Shown: piece after piece, positions 1 through 8,978 of the stretch
Position numbering within the stretch: position 1 is the first letter of the stretch
Layout of the letters: the number at the start of each line of letters is the position of its first letter
Assembly: GCA_002254385.1 (NCBI GenBank)
Contig: NJDO01000002.1
Coordinates: forward strand, 1 to 31,970
Direction: 5' to 3'
DNA from: Thermoplasmatales archaeon ex4484_6
Lineage (GTDB): Archaea > Thermoplasmatota > Penumbrarchaeia > Penumbrarchaeales > Penumbrarchaeaceae
DNA length: 31,970 nt
Made by a program: the position numbers and the translations under genes
The notes under the pieces: model-generated
Seen by the model: the letters and a program-made list of their open reading frames with translations, nothing else
What the model was told of the DNA's origin: nothing
Databases searched by the model: none

Positions 1-15
1 ATACCGGTGTGCAGA

Positions 16-60
16 GGTTTGAAAGATTAATAGTATCTGACCGAATATCTCTTTCAAACC
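16..60. repeat. 11-bp perfect inverted repeat (hairpin)
   Basis: GGTTTGAAAGA at 16-26 is matched exactly by its reverse complement TCTTTCAAACC at 50-60, leaving a 23-base loop. No gene covers it. It may belong to the 3' end of a gene left of the window, or be an operator or RNA hairpin; the sequence does not decide. Confidence 0.6.
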
Positions 61-135
61 AAGCATCCGGTCGTTTCGCTCTTTAAATACTCCTCAATTC
101 CTCTTACCGACCATCCTCGGGGGGGATTAGAGGTT

Positions 136-165
136 CGGATACGAATGTATTATCATTCGTTTCCG
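136..165. repeat. Hairpin upstream of the transporter promoter
   Basis: ACGAATG (141-147) pairs perfectly with CATTCGT (154-160) around a six-base loop. CGGA (136-139) and TCCG (162-165) extend the stem after one mismatch. A T-rich run (167-171) follows on the + strand. It lies about 30 bases before the TATA box of the transporter gene, so it may be a terminator for an upstream + strand transcript or a regulator-binding palindrome. Confidence 0.55.
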
Positions 166-194
166 ATTTTTCACTTGCAGAATCTTGGAAACTA

Positions 195-202
195 CTTATA
201 AG
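195..202 (+). promoter_or_regulatory. TATA box of the transporter gene
   Basis: CTTATAAG is a good archaeal TATA element. Transcription would start near 222-225, directly at the GGAGG (224-228) that precedes the ATG at 238. This favours 238 as the start over the ATG at 229. Confidence 0.55.
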
Positions 203-237
203 ATAACCACCTTTTTCGATGCCGGAGGATGCCAAAC

Positions 238-2073
238 ATGGTCACTTCCAGACTGAAAGGGATCATGGGGCGTTACAACGCCCAGTACTGGACGGTCATC
301 ACTCTCGAACTTCTGGAACGGGGAGCCTACTACGGCATCATGGGTTATTTTCCCGTTCACATGATCCGGAACGTGGGGATAACCGGAACGCAATACGGAA
401 TAATGTATGCACTTCTCCTTTCTCTACTGTACACACTCCCTCTTATCTCGTCCTCCCTTGCCAGGAAGTTCGGATACAAGAAGATCCTTCTGCTGGCCTT
501 CATACTGCTTGCCCCGTCATATCTGGCAATGACATTCCTGAACAGCTTCTGGATGTTTATACCTCTTATCATTACCTGGGGAGTGGGGGCTGGTGCGTTC
601 AAACCGATGGTCTCGGCAACCATTGCCCATGTCACAGTACCGGAAAACCGCAACTCCGCCTATTCCATCTACTATCTTTCAATAAACTGGGGCTCCCTGA
701 TAGCCATGGTCATGATCGGTTTCTTCATCCCCCAGGCATTCGCCCACATTGCCTTCATGGTCGGTGCGGTGCTGATAACCGTAAATCTTTTGATAACATT
801 CCTATTCTACAAGGACCCGGTTGAAAAGGACACATCAGAAAATGTTTTTTCTTCACTCAAGAGAATGGTCCTTGTGATGCGTGATACCAAATTTGCGGTG
901 CTCATATTGATCTATGCCGGCTTCTTTTTCATCTTCTCATCCATGCATACATTCCTTCCGGTATACTACGTGGATTTCGGAATAAAACCCTGGGAATCCT
1001 TCGAAGCTCCGCTCATGTCGGCCTTCAACCCCCTCACAATAGTACTTCTGGGTCCTTTTCTATCGAGATACATGGACAGATTCGACTCCCTCAAGCTCAT
1101 GATATTCGGTATGTTCATCTTCTCGGGAGGACTGCTCCTTCTCGGAATGATACCGATATGGTACATGATGCTGATCGGTATTGTCATTTTCTCGATAGGC
1201 GAATTTGTCACTCATCCGAATTTCATATCCTATGTTTCGAGGATAGCTCCGAAGGATAAGGTGGCCCTTTACATGGGATATGCCTTCATACCCTCCGCAA
1301 TAGGGAATGTTTCCGGATCACTGGCAGGCGGGGTGATGTGGGACAATATCGCCGTTGCACAGGAGCGCCCCTCTCTTTTCTGGACCATATATGTGGCCAT
1401 CGGACTTTTCACGATCGGGAACTTCCTTCTCTACAACAAATGGATCAAGGGCGGCAGAACAACAACCGGAGAGAGGAGAACCGTATGGAACTCGAGAGCC
1501 TCGGTTATAGGCGTCTACTCGCTCGTGGGAGTGATGATCGTGCTTGGCCTGAGCTCCGGAACCACCACTTTCATCGGTGGTGAGGACTCCGAGGAGGGAA
1601 GAGGAACGTATCAGTGGGAGGAATCCTCCGTGACCGTTTCCTTCAGCGAGGAGAATCTGGCCGAGGGAGATTCGACGATCTATCCCGTAGAGATACCGTA
1701 TCCCAATATAGTGAGGATCAACATCACACTGACCTGGTCCGACGAGGATGATATACAGAGATTGGTCCGGACCTATCGGAACGAACCTGACACATTTCTT
1801 CTTGGAGTGGAGATGAGCAATATGACGGAGGTATCCGAAACGGCTGCCAACGAACACGGCAGCGAGGGCGTCATCGGGATCTCCCTCCTTTTTGACCCGG
1901 TCGAGGACCCCTTCGATGAGGAATCGTTCCTCCATACAGGCATGTACAATATCACAGTTTCAATGATGGACGCCGGGAACTACAATAACAGATTCAGTCT
2001 GATGGGTTTCAACGATCCGGGCAACGGTTATCGACTTGTCATAGAATATCGTTATCTGGCGCTTTTGGATTAG
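238..2073 (+). CDS. POT/PTR2-like MFS transporter with C-terminal extracytoplasmic domain
   Basis: Polytopic transporter of the major facilitator superfamily, closest in look to the proton-dependent oligopeptide (POT/PTR2) group. The first helix carries ERGAYYG, resembling the POT signature ERFxYYG, and FKPMVSATIAHV (near residue 125) resembles the POT FKPxVS motif. About twelve hydrophobic helices fill residues 15-400. After one further membrane segment (about 415-435) comes a hydrophilic domain of about 170 residues, acidic and rich in beta-type sequence, predicted to lie outside the cell. Ordinary POT proteins lack such a tail. GGAGG at 224-228 sits nine bases before the chosen ATG; an in-frame ATG at 229 is the alternative. 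The substrate is probably a peptide or other small solute but cannot be read from sequence. Family confidence is good, substrate confidence low. Confidence 0.8.
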   Translation: MVTSRLKGIMGRYNAQYWTVITLELLERGAYYGIMGYFPVHMIRNVGITGTQYGIMYALLLSLLYTLPLISSSLARKFGYKKILLLAFILLAPSYLAMTFLNSFWMFIPLIITWGVGAGAFKPMVSATIAHVTVPENRNSAYSIYYLSINWGSLIAMVMIGFFIPQAFAHIAFMVGAVLITVNLLITFLFYKDPVEKDTSENVFSSLKRMVLVMRDTKFAVLILIYAGFFFIFSSMHTFLPVYYVDFGIKPWESFEAPLMSAFNPLTIVLLGPFLSRYMDRFDSLKLMIFGMFIFSGGLLLLGMIPIWYMMLIGIVIFSIGEFVTHPNFISYVSRIAPKDKVALYMGYAFIPSAIGNVSGSLAGGVMWDNIAVAQERPSLFWTIYVAIGLFTIGNFLLYNKWIKGGRTTTGERRTVWNSRASVIGVYSLVGVMIVLGLSSGTTTFIGGEDSEEGRGTYQWEESSVTVSFSEENLAEGDSTIYPVEIPYPNIVRINITLTWSDEDDIQRLVRTYRNEPDTFLLGVEMSNMTEVSETAANEHGSEGVIGISLLFDPVEDPFDEESFLHTGMYNITVSMMDAGNYNNRFSLMGFNDPGNGYRLVIEYRYLALLD

Positions 2074-2122
2074 AAAAAAGAATATACAAGAGACATGACC
2101 CGGAAATCCCATGTACCGATAG

Positions 2123-2131
2123 TGTAAAATA
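2123..2131 (+). promoter_or_regulatory. TATA-like box of the beta-propeller surface protein
   Basis: TGTAAAATA lies centred about 28 bases before the ATG at 2155, with no Shine-Dalgarno sequence between, which suits a leaderless transcript. Confidence 0.45.
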
Positions 2132-2154
2132 TGATGTCAGTTGGATAATGACAC

Positions 2155-4770
2155 ATGTCCGATCCATTCGGAAACATCTTGAGCCATATCACCACGCTCC
2201 TTCTTCTTGGCACGGTTCTCCCTCTGGGGGCTGCACCAATCCAAGCACAGGCCCGGGACTCCGGCGACGATCCTCTGTCGGATGTGGATTTTCAACATCA
2301 GAATCTATATCACGAGAACTCCCTTCTTTTTCGTGCCACGTTCGGAGATCTCATTCCGGGAAACGGCTTCGATGAAATGGCGGTTTGCTCCAAGAACGGC
2401 AGGATAACGGTCACATACGGATCTGACATGTCCTGGACAACGGAGCTTGCCGAATGGGCTTACATAGATAACAATCCCAATGACCCGGCCGAGGTATATT
2501 CCCTTGCGGCCGGTGATATCCTGCCCGACAGGGCGGGGGATGAACTCGTATCGGTGGATTCGGACTATTCGGTTCGCATGATAACATACGATAACGGAAG
2601 CTGGAATTCCAAAACGATATGGAGGGATGATGACTGGCTCTACGAGGTCGCTATTGGTGAACTGGTACCGGGCAACGAAGGACCGGAGCTTGTGGTCGTA
2701 GGTGAATCCGGAAGGGCTACACTCCTCACAAGGTCATCGGATGACACCTGGACCTCAGAGGTACTGTTCCGGGATAACTTCGCTATAGATACATGTCTCA
2801 TAACGGATTTCGATCCTTTCGTTCCGGGGAACGAGATCCTTGTTGCAGGTATAGACCGGAACGTCACCCTCATCGAGAGGATTGAAAATGACTGGATACC
2901 TACCGACATCTCCTTTCTCGGGTCTTCCGTCATTGATCTTGCATCATCGGATCTTGATGCCTCGATTCCGGGAGAGGAGATCTATGCCTCGACCTTCGAC
3001 GGAAACATCTTCATGATCGAAAACAGGAACGGATCCTTTTCCGCTAATAATGTTCATCATGAAGGTGCAATGGTCTACTGCCTCGAATCCGGAATTCTCG
3101 ATGATGAGAACGTTATCGTGATGTCCACCTGGAACAACAGGGTTGCCCTTCTCTATAATGACAATACGGATTTCAGGGTAAGGGAGGTCTACAGGGAGGA
3201 TTACGTAATTCCAGGATGCGCCATCTTCGACGTGGACCCATACCATAAAGGAGCCGAGATCTTCTCACTTTCCGGCCTCGGATACATAACGATGATCTAT
3301 CATGATGACCCAGGAGCCGATATTATCCTTCCATTCAATGAGACCACGGTCTCGATGAACGAGACATTGAGCCTGCCTTTCATGGTGAGATACAAGGGCG
3401 GATACAACGGAATTGTGGAAGTGGAGGTGACATCCGACGGAAATGTCTCGACCGAACACCATCTTAGATTTGATGAAGAGGGGATATACAAGACGAACAT
3501 ATCGATCGATCGTAAGGGACAGCACGTCATCCGGTTCGGTATAGCGCCCCCATCAGAAGGCCCTTCAAGGGAGCTTATCGTCAGGGTGGTAGATGATGAC
3601 AGACCCGTCTTCTTTGATCCTGTCCTCTTGAACGAAAAGATAGGTGCGAACAGACAGATATCAAGAGATTTGATCGTTATGAGTGAGAGGGATGTCGGAA
3701 ACCCCTTCCTTATCGAACCCGTCAGGGTTCCGACCGGTATCTCGATCGTTTCCAACCGGACCGTGATAGATCCTCTCGGGGAGCCAATACACATATCGCT
3801 TATAGTGTCCGTTTCTCCCATCGTATCGCCCGGGGCCACATATTTCTTTCTTAGAATGTCATCGACAGATGGAAGAAGTCGTGCTGTCGGCCTCACCATC
3901 CATATACTTGAATCCTCCGTGACGGATTTCGATCTAATATTCCAAAGAACATCTATCGAGGCAGCCGTGGGGGACAATATCTCGGTCGATCTGCTAATCG
4001 TCCCGATAAATTCATTTCAGGGTATAGTCAATCTCACCCTGGCCGATGACGTTGAGGGTATCTCGGTCGCGATTTTACCGGAACACATCGAACCACCCGG
4101 GACGGTGTCTGTGGCAATAGAGGTTCTGCAGGATACCGGACCCTATTTTGTAACGATCAGGGGTGCGTCCGGCAATCTGGTCAGGGAAGAGACCCTCATG
4201 ATAGAAACCTCCCCGCCTCGCCCGGACATTCTGATAGAGGGGCCTCAGGACCCCGTTCTCCTTGCAAGGGAAGGAGGGGACGTGCTCAGGGCCGAATTCA
4301 CGCTGAATATCACACCAGTGCAGGGGACCATCTCCGATGTTCGGGTCGAGGTCATAGGTGCTTCCCCGGGTACAACGATATCCATATCACCTTCCGAATT
4401 GAGGAATATTCCCTACAGGGTTCCGGTAACTTTCAGGATAGACGCTCCCCTCAACACAACACTTTCGACACTCACGGTAATTTTCTCAAATGATGATAAT
4501 GAATGGATATACAATATATCATTGAAGAAGGCAGAAGAAGCAAAGGAGAATAGTGGAAGCGGCCTCCCATCATGGACATTCTCCCTCATCATCGGAATTG
4601 TCATCATCATCCTTCTTCTGCTCATCCACAAAGGGAAGGGAGCGAATACTTTAAATCGAAAACGGCAACATGGTGAGATCGATGTCAGGAATAAGGGGGC
4701 ATCTCACTCTGATACGGCCCATGAACGGCACCATGGCAGGAGTGGCGGTCTGGATAGGATGGTCCGTTGA
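2155..4770 (+). CDS. Secreted, membrane-anchored beta-propeller/Ig-like surface protein
   Basis: Large surface protein of 871 residues, function unknown. An N-terminal hydrophobic stretch (about residues 10-33) ending in Ala-rich sequence is a signal peptide. Residues about 60-385 hold seven repeats of the type D-x-x-P-x-x-G-x-E-[IL]-x-V followed by short beta strands; seven such FG-GAP/VCBS-like units predict a seven-bladed beta-propeller. Residues 390-790 look like several Ig-like or NEW3-type beta-sandwich domains with many N-x-[ST] sites. One membrane helix (about 804-824) anchors it, so nearly all of it faces outward. The last 47 residues are rich in His, Arg, Lys and Gly, and most of them overlap the next gene out of frame; this tail is probably not functional sequence. 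A role in adhesion or ligand binding is plausible but unproven. Confidence 0.75.
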   Translation: MSDPFGNILSHITTLLLLGTVLPLGAAPIQAQARDSGDDPLSDVDFQHQNLYHENSLLFRATFGDLIPGNGFDEMAVCSKNGRITVTYGSDMSWTTELAEWAYIDNNPNDPAEVYSLAAGDILPDRAGDELVSVDSDYSVRMITYDNGSWNSKTIWRDDDWLYEVAIGELVPGNEGPELVVVGESGRATLLTRSSDDTWTSEVLFRDNFAIDTCLITDFDPFVPGNEILVAGIDRNVTLIERIENDWIPTDISFLGSSVIDLASSDLDASIPGEEIYASTFDGNIFMIENRNGSFSANNVHHEGAMVYCLESGILDDENVIVMSTWNNRVALLYNDNTDFRVREVYREDYVIPGCAIFDVDPYHKGAEIFSLSGLGYITMIYHDDPGADIILPFNETTVSMNETLSLPFMVRYKGGYNGIVEVEVTSDGNVSTEHHLRFDEEGIYKTNISIDRKGQHVIRFGIAPPSEGPSRELIVRVVDDDRPVFFDPVLLNEKIGANRQISRDLIVMSERDVGNPFLIEPVRVPTGISIVSNRTVIDPLGEPIHISLIVSVSPIVSPGATYFFLRMSSTDGRSRAVGLTIHILESSVTDFDLIFQRTSIEAAVGDNISVDLLIVPINSFQGIVNLTLADDVEGISVAILPEHIEPPGTVSVAIEVLQDTGPYFVTIRGASGNLVREETLMIETSPPRPDILIEGPQDPVLLAREGGDVLRAEFTLNITPVQGTISDVRVEVIGASPGTTISISPSELRNIPYRVPVTFRIDAPLNTTLSTLTVIFSNDDNEWIYNISLKKAEEAKENSGSGLPSWTFSLIIGIVIIILLLLIHKGKGANTLNRKRQHGEIDVRNKGASHSDTAHERHHGRSGGLDRMVR
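4648..4656 (+). promoter_or_regulatory. TATA box of the prenyltransferase gene inside the upstream gene
   Basis: ACTTTAAAT lies within the last codons of the surface-protein gene. Its centre is 29-30 bases before the ATG at 4682, so it could drive a nearly leaderless transcript from 4677-4680. This makes 4682 a better start than the in-frame ATG at 4670. Confidence 0.45.
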
Positions 4771-5530
4771 GACCGGCGATCCATCGCCCCTGAACGTTCC
4801 TCTGCTGATGTTGATGGCGTCCGCGTTTCTCGTTCTTTCCGGAGGGAACATCATTAACGACATCAGGGATGCCGAACTGGATGAGCGGATACACCCCCGA
4901 AGACCCATTCCCTCGGGAATCATCTCCAAGGGCAAAGCCAACATCCTCTGGATAATGGCATGGGTCCTGGCAGCCGTCACAACAACCATTTCCTTGCTTA
5001 TGAACGGAACAACCCTTCTCCCGATCTACATACTGACAGCATCCCTCCTCATTCTGGCTGCCTACGAATGGAAACTGAAGGATAGGGGATTTCCCGGGAA
5101 TCTCTCCGTTTCCCTTCTGACGGGTTCGACCTTCATCTTCGGAGCTTCACTTACAGGAAGCATTTCTCCTCTTGTATGGGCATTCTCGGCTCTTGCACTC
5201 CTAATCAATCTATCCAGGGAGCTCCTCAAGGATATGGAGGACTCGGAAGGGGATTCAGGATACCGAAGAAGCCTGCCTCTCACGAGGGGCAGGGATGCGG
5301 CGCTGCTTGTCTCAAGGGGAGCCGTACTCATCGCTGTCGCCGTTTCCATCCTTATCGGTGCATTGGCCGCCGTGAATCCCATGTTCATCGTACTTGTGAT
5401 AATCGCCGACGGCTTCTTCGTCTCCTCTGTTTTCCCTTCATCCGGGATATCCGCATCCACTATGCAGAGAAGGTCCAAGATGGGCATGATGTTCGCATTA
5501 CTTGCTTTTTACAGCTTCGCCCTTATTTGA
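4682..5530 (+). CDS. UbiA-family digeranylgeranylglyceryl phosphate synthase
   Basis: Integral-membrane prenyltransferase that should add the second geranylgeranyl group to geranylgeranylglyceryl phosphate, the second ether-bond step of archaeal membrane-lipid synthesis. The first Asp-rich motif is NDIRDAELDERIHPRRPIPSG-like, with N-D-x-x-D-x-x-x-D followed by RPIPSG (starting near residue 58). The second is KDMEDSEGD (near 180), which matches the archaeal DGGGP synthase version of UbiA well. Eight or nine hydrophobic segments and about 282 residues are usual for the family. The start is set at Met 4682 because of the TATA box at 4648-4656; 4670 is the alternative. Either start lies within the upstream gene, overlapping it by about 90-100 bases. 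A quinone prenyltransferase is a weaker alternative. Confidence 0.85.
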   Translation: MSGIRGHLTLIRPMNGTMAGVAVWIGWSVETGDPSPLNVPLLMLMASAFLVLSGGNIINDIRDAELDERIHPRRPIPSGIISKGKANILWIMAWVLAAVTTTISLLMNGTTLLPIYILTASLLILAAYEWKLKDRGFPGNLSVSLLTGSTFIFGASLTGSISPLVWAFSALALLINLSRELLKDMEDSEGDSGYRRSLPLTRGRDAALLVSRGAVLIAVAVSILIGALAAVNPMFIVLVIIADGFFVSSVFPSSGISASTMQRRSKMGMMFALLAFYSFALI

Positions 5531-5611
5531 TGACCTCATTTTGTGCATGACAAAGAAACCTTTTTCATCCAATAGGTGTTAGAAGATGATGTTCACAAGG
5601 AGTCTTTTCGG

Positions 5612-8600
5612 ATGAAAAAACGTTCAGCTGTTGTGTGGCTACTTCTACTAGCCGCCATCATGATGGTTTCAACCGTACCGCAATCCACCTTTGAACAGGT
5701 TGCAGGTAAACATTCTTGTTCATCCGCGGATATGACCAGGGCGGATCATGGCCCCATATCCGTCAACGGAAATGCCGCATTACTCTCCCTCGCTTCATCC
5801 GAGGGATGGCAGGGGTCGGGAAGTCAAGGGGATCCGGTGATCATTTCCGGATACAGGATATTCACTTCCGCCACCTATTCTGTTTCCATAAGGAATACCG
5901 ATCTTCATCTGAGAATATCAAACATGAACATAACAAACTCGGATCAGGCAGGCATACTCCTTCAGAATGCCAGGAACGTGGAGATATCATCATCAATCAT
6001 CTACTCCCATAACTTCGATTGCATCCGCATTTCCTCCTCTTCATACATCATCGTGGATAACAGCACTTTCGACCAGGATGATATAATATTGAACAGTTAC
6101 AACGGTATCAGGATCGTGGATTCCTCGAACGTTTCCATAGTGGATAATCATCTTGCGAGAATGACCAATGACGGAATATCCGTATCCGGTACATCAGCGG
6201 ACGTGACCATCCGCAGGAATGTTGTGGAGGACATGCTCAACAACGGAATATCCCTGTCTTCCGATTCCTGCAGCGCATTCGACAACGAGGTGGTTGAGTG
6301 CGGATACGGCATCAGGGTATCCGGTTCCGGAAATATCATCAAGGAAAACTGGGCAAGAGGCTACAATGGATACGGCATATATGTGACCGAGGGGAGTCGA
6401 AACCGGATAATGGATAACATTGTGACAAGAAACACCTACGGTATAGCTGTCATCATATCCACCAGGAACGTGATAACGGGCAATTATATCGGAAAATCCG
6501 CCTCTTTCGGAATGGATCTTTACTGCAATTCGGGTAGTTCGAACATCATACATTCCAATCATTTCTACTACAACAACGGAACGGATGGCTCCTTCGACCC
6601 TGAAAGGATACAGGCCAGGGACCTGAACGGCGGGAACATATGGTATGATGAGTCAGCCCACAGGGGGAATTTCTGGTTCGACTGGAGGGGAAATGACAAT
6701 AACGAGGACGGTATCGTTGACCTTTCGTATACGTTGATGGGCAGGGATTCCAGGGACCCCTACCCCATTCTCAATCCCGATATTCCCGATGTATTCGTTC
6801 CTCCATGGGGGCTTACCGCAAGTCCCGATTCCGATCGAATAGTTCTTCAATGGTACGCTCCATGGATCGGCCCCGGAATATCAATAAAGAGCTACCAGCT
6901 GTACAGGAGCGAAAGAGGAGGGGGGGAACTTTACCTGACATCCATTCCCGGCAGTGAGACCACCTACACCGACTTTGATGTCCGTCCGGGAAGGGCTTAC
7001 TGGTACTACGTCGTTGCTCTGAACGATATTGCATACACGAACAGGAGCAACAGGATCAAATCTTCCCCTGACACCAAACGGCCCAGTGTATCCATAGATT
7101 TTCCCAAGGATGGCACATACTTCAACACGTCATCCGTTGAGATTCTTTATACCGGCAGTGACAATATAGCATTGGACAGGTTCGAGATAGTTCTCGATGA
7201 TGAGTTTCCCCTCGACAACGGATTGTGGACAAATGTCACCTTCGACAATCTCTCAGAAGGAATTCATCATGTGGATGTGACCGCGTTCGATCTTGCCGAG
7301 CACCAACGTACCGCATCCGTTACGTTCACCGTTGACCTGTCCCCTCCGTTCATTTCATTTAACGTATCCGGCAATGAACCTCTCATTACCGGAAAAACGG
7401 ATCTGGAGCTATCCTGGAACGCATACGATCCCGTATCGGGTGTCAAGGATTTCCGCATCTCCCTTGATGACTCCTCATATTCGAGCATAGGGATCCAGAC
7501 AAGCTATTTGTTCCATGATCTGGAGCCAGGATATCACGACATCAGGGTTCAGGCATATGATATGGCGGGAAATCACCGCAATGATTCGGTAAGGATCCTT
7601 GTGGACCCCGACAAACCGCATCTGTCCATCCATCATCCTGTCAACGGGTACATGAACAACACGGGAGATGTCCTCGTCGCGTGGACGGGGACGGACAGCG
7701 GATCCGGTGTGAAGGGCTACTCCATCAGATACGACCTGGGAGATTGGATCGATATAGGAATTGTGAATGAATACCTTCTCAGGGATCTTGACGAGGGCGT
7801 GCATCACATTTACGTGAAGGCCCTGGATCTGGCAGGCAACGAGGTCATTGTCAGCAGCATGATCATCGTGGACCGTACACCTCCTCTTGTTAACATTCAG
7901 GTTCCGGAGGAGAACGGTCTATATTCCGAAGGATTCATTCTGGAATGGACCGCGTCCGACCTCCTTTCAGGTGTTGGAGAAGCAATGTTCAAGGTGGATA
8001 ACGGCAGCTACAGGATCCTCGGGGAGGGCGAACCGTTCGAGCTGGAATACACCAGCGACGGTGTACACCGGCTCGTTTTAGAGGTAAGGGACGGGGCCGG
8101 AAATTCCGAGATCCTGACACGGCAATTCTATTTCGATACAAAAAAACCCAGGGTTGTCTCGGCCCTGCCGACCGGGAGAGATGTTCCCGTTGATACATCC
8201 GTAATCATAGAGTTCAGCGAGCAGATGAACACGTCCTCCGTGAAGGTTGACATAAATGATCTGGATGGTTCGTATGAGTGGAATGGCAGCAATCTAACCT
8301 TCGTTCCCTCTTCAATACTGGAATATGATACAAAATACTCAATCCAGGTAACAGGATCCGATCCCGCCGGAAACCGCCTCTCTCCCTTCTCATGGTACTT
8401 CATCACCGAAGTGAATCTCACAAAACTGAGCGGACTCGTGAGAGGATTCATCATGGATGTGAACGGCACTCCAATTGCAAATGCATCCATAAGGTTCGCC
8501 TCGGGCGAGAGAACCTATTCGGATGGGGACGGTTGGTTCTCCATTATACTTCCCGAAGGCGATAACCATCTGATAATCTCGTTTCCCGGTTATCGAGAGA

Positions 8601-8920
8601 CCAAGTTCGATTTCAGGGTCAAGGGAGGGGAAATACTCGATCTTGGAGATATCCCGATAAGACCCGAAACGGGGGGCGAAACATCAGAATCCGGTTCCAA
8701 CGGCGGATACTGGATCGTCGTTATGACCGTGGTGATAGTCATTCTTCTTTTACTCCTCCTGATCGGATGGCAGGTAAAGAGAACAATTGATTACAAACGC
8801 ATGCCGCCCGTCGAGGATGAATGGTTCGCCGCCCCCGTGCCATCCGGAAGATCCGTGAGTGACCCTTCGGGCATGTCGACTGAGGATAGAAAGGATCTGG
8901 AGGACAAACTGAGAATGTGA
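5612..8920 (+). CDS. Surface protein: parallel beta-helix, FN3, Ig-like repeats, C-terminal anchor
   Basis: Secreted, cell-anchored protein of about 1102 residues; role unknown. A signal peptide opens with MKKRSAVVWLLLLAAIMMVS. Residues about 50-385 contain repeated short units such as NGI-SLSS, YGI-VTEG and N-x-I-x-x-N typical of right-handed parallel beta-helices (NosD/PbH1 type), often carbohydrate-binding. A fibronectin type III domain follows (about 395-485). Then come four Ig-like repeats (490-850) sharing the pattern SGV-[KD]-x-[FY]-x-[IV]...DL-x-x-G-x-H-x-[IV]...A-x-D-x-A-GN. After them lie a Big_5-like domain (850-940, P...V..TS...FSEQMN), a carboxypeptidase-regulatory-like domain (945-1015) and one membrane helix (about 1032-1053). 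AAGGAG at 5597-5602 lies nine bases before ATG 5612; the frame is open upstream to a GTG at 5576, but that would bury the signal peptide. Confidence 0.8.
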   Translation: MKKRSAVVWLLLLAAIMMVSTVPQSTFEQVAGKHSCSSADMTRADHGPISVNGNAALLSLASSEGWQGSGSQGDPVIISGYRIFTSATYSVSIRNTDLHLRISNMNITNSDQAGILLQNARNVEISSSIIYSHNFDCIRISSSSYIIVDNSTFDQDDIILNSYNGIRIVDSSNVSIVDNHLARMTNDGISVSGTSADVTIRRNVVEDMLNNGISLSSDSCSAFDNEVVECGYGIRVSGSGNIIKENWARGYNGYGIYVTEGSRNRIMDNIVTRNTYGIAVIISTRNVITGNYIGKSASFGMDLYCNSGSSNIIHSNHFYYNNGTDGSFDPERIQARDLNGGNIWYDESAHRGNFWFDWRGNDNNEDGIVDLSYTLMGRDSRDPYPILNPDIPDVFVPPWGLTASPDSDRIVLQWYAPWIGPGISIKSYQLYRSERGGGELYLTSIPGSETTYTDFDVRPGRAYWYYVVALNDIAYTNRSNRIKSSPDTKRPSVSIDFPKDGTYFNTSSVEILYTGSDNIALDRFEIVLDDEFPLDNGLWTNVTFDNLSEGIHHVDVTAFDLAEHQRTASVTFTVDLSPPFISFNVSGNEPLITGKTDLELSWNAYDPVSGVKDFRISLDDSSYSSIGIQTSYLFHDLEPGYHDIRVQAYDMAGNHRNDSVRILVDPDKPHLSIHHPVNGYMNNTGDVLVAWTGTDSGSGVKGYSIRYDLGDWIDIGIVNEYLLRDLDEGVHHIYVKALDLAGNEVIVSSMIIVDRTPPLVNIQVPEENGLYSEGFILEWTASDLLSGVGEAMFKVDNGSYRILGEGEPFELEYTSDGVHRLVLEVRDGAGNSEILTRQFYFDTKKPRVVSALPTGRDVPVDTSVIIEFSEQMNTSSVKVDINDLDGSYEWNGSNLTFVPSSILEYDTKYSIQVTGSDPAGNRLSPFSWYFITEVNLTKLSGLVRGFIMDVNGTPIANASIRFASGERTYSDGDGWFSIILPEGDNHLIISFPGYRETKFDFRVKGGEILDLGDIPIRPETGGETSESGSNGGYWIVVMTVVIVILLLLLLIGWQVKRTIDYKRMPPVEDEWFAAPVPSGRSVSDPSGMSTEDRKDLEDKLRM

Positions 8921-8978
8921 ATGAGAAAGAGAACGTGAAGACATCGTATGGATTCATTCTCTCCGATCCTTGAAACCT

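Noticed and set aside
219..824. A 201-codon + strand frame overlapping the transporter start
   Set aside because: Out of frame with the clear membrane-protein coding sequence, with no recognisable protein features.
5531..5611. Separate promoter for the beta-helix surface protein
   Set aside because: The gap after the prenyltransferase gene has no convincing TATA box; co-transcription with the upstream gene is as likely.
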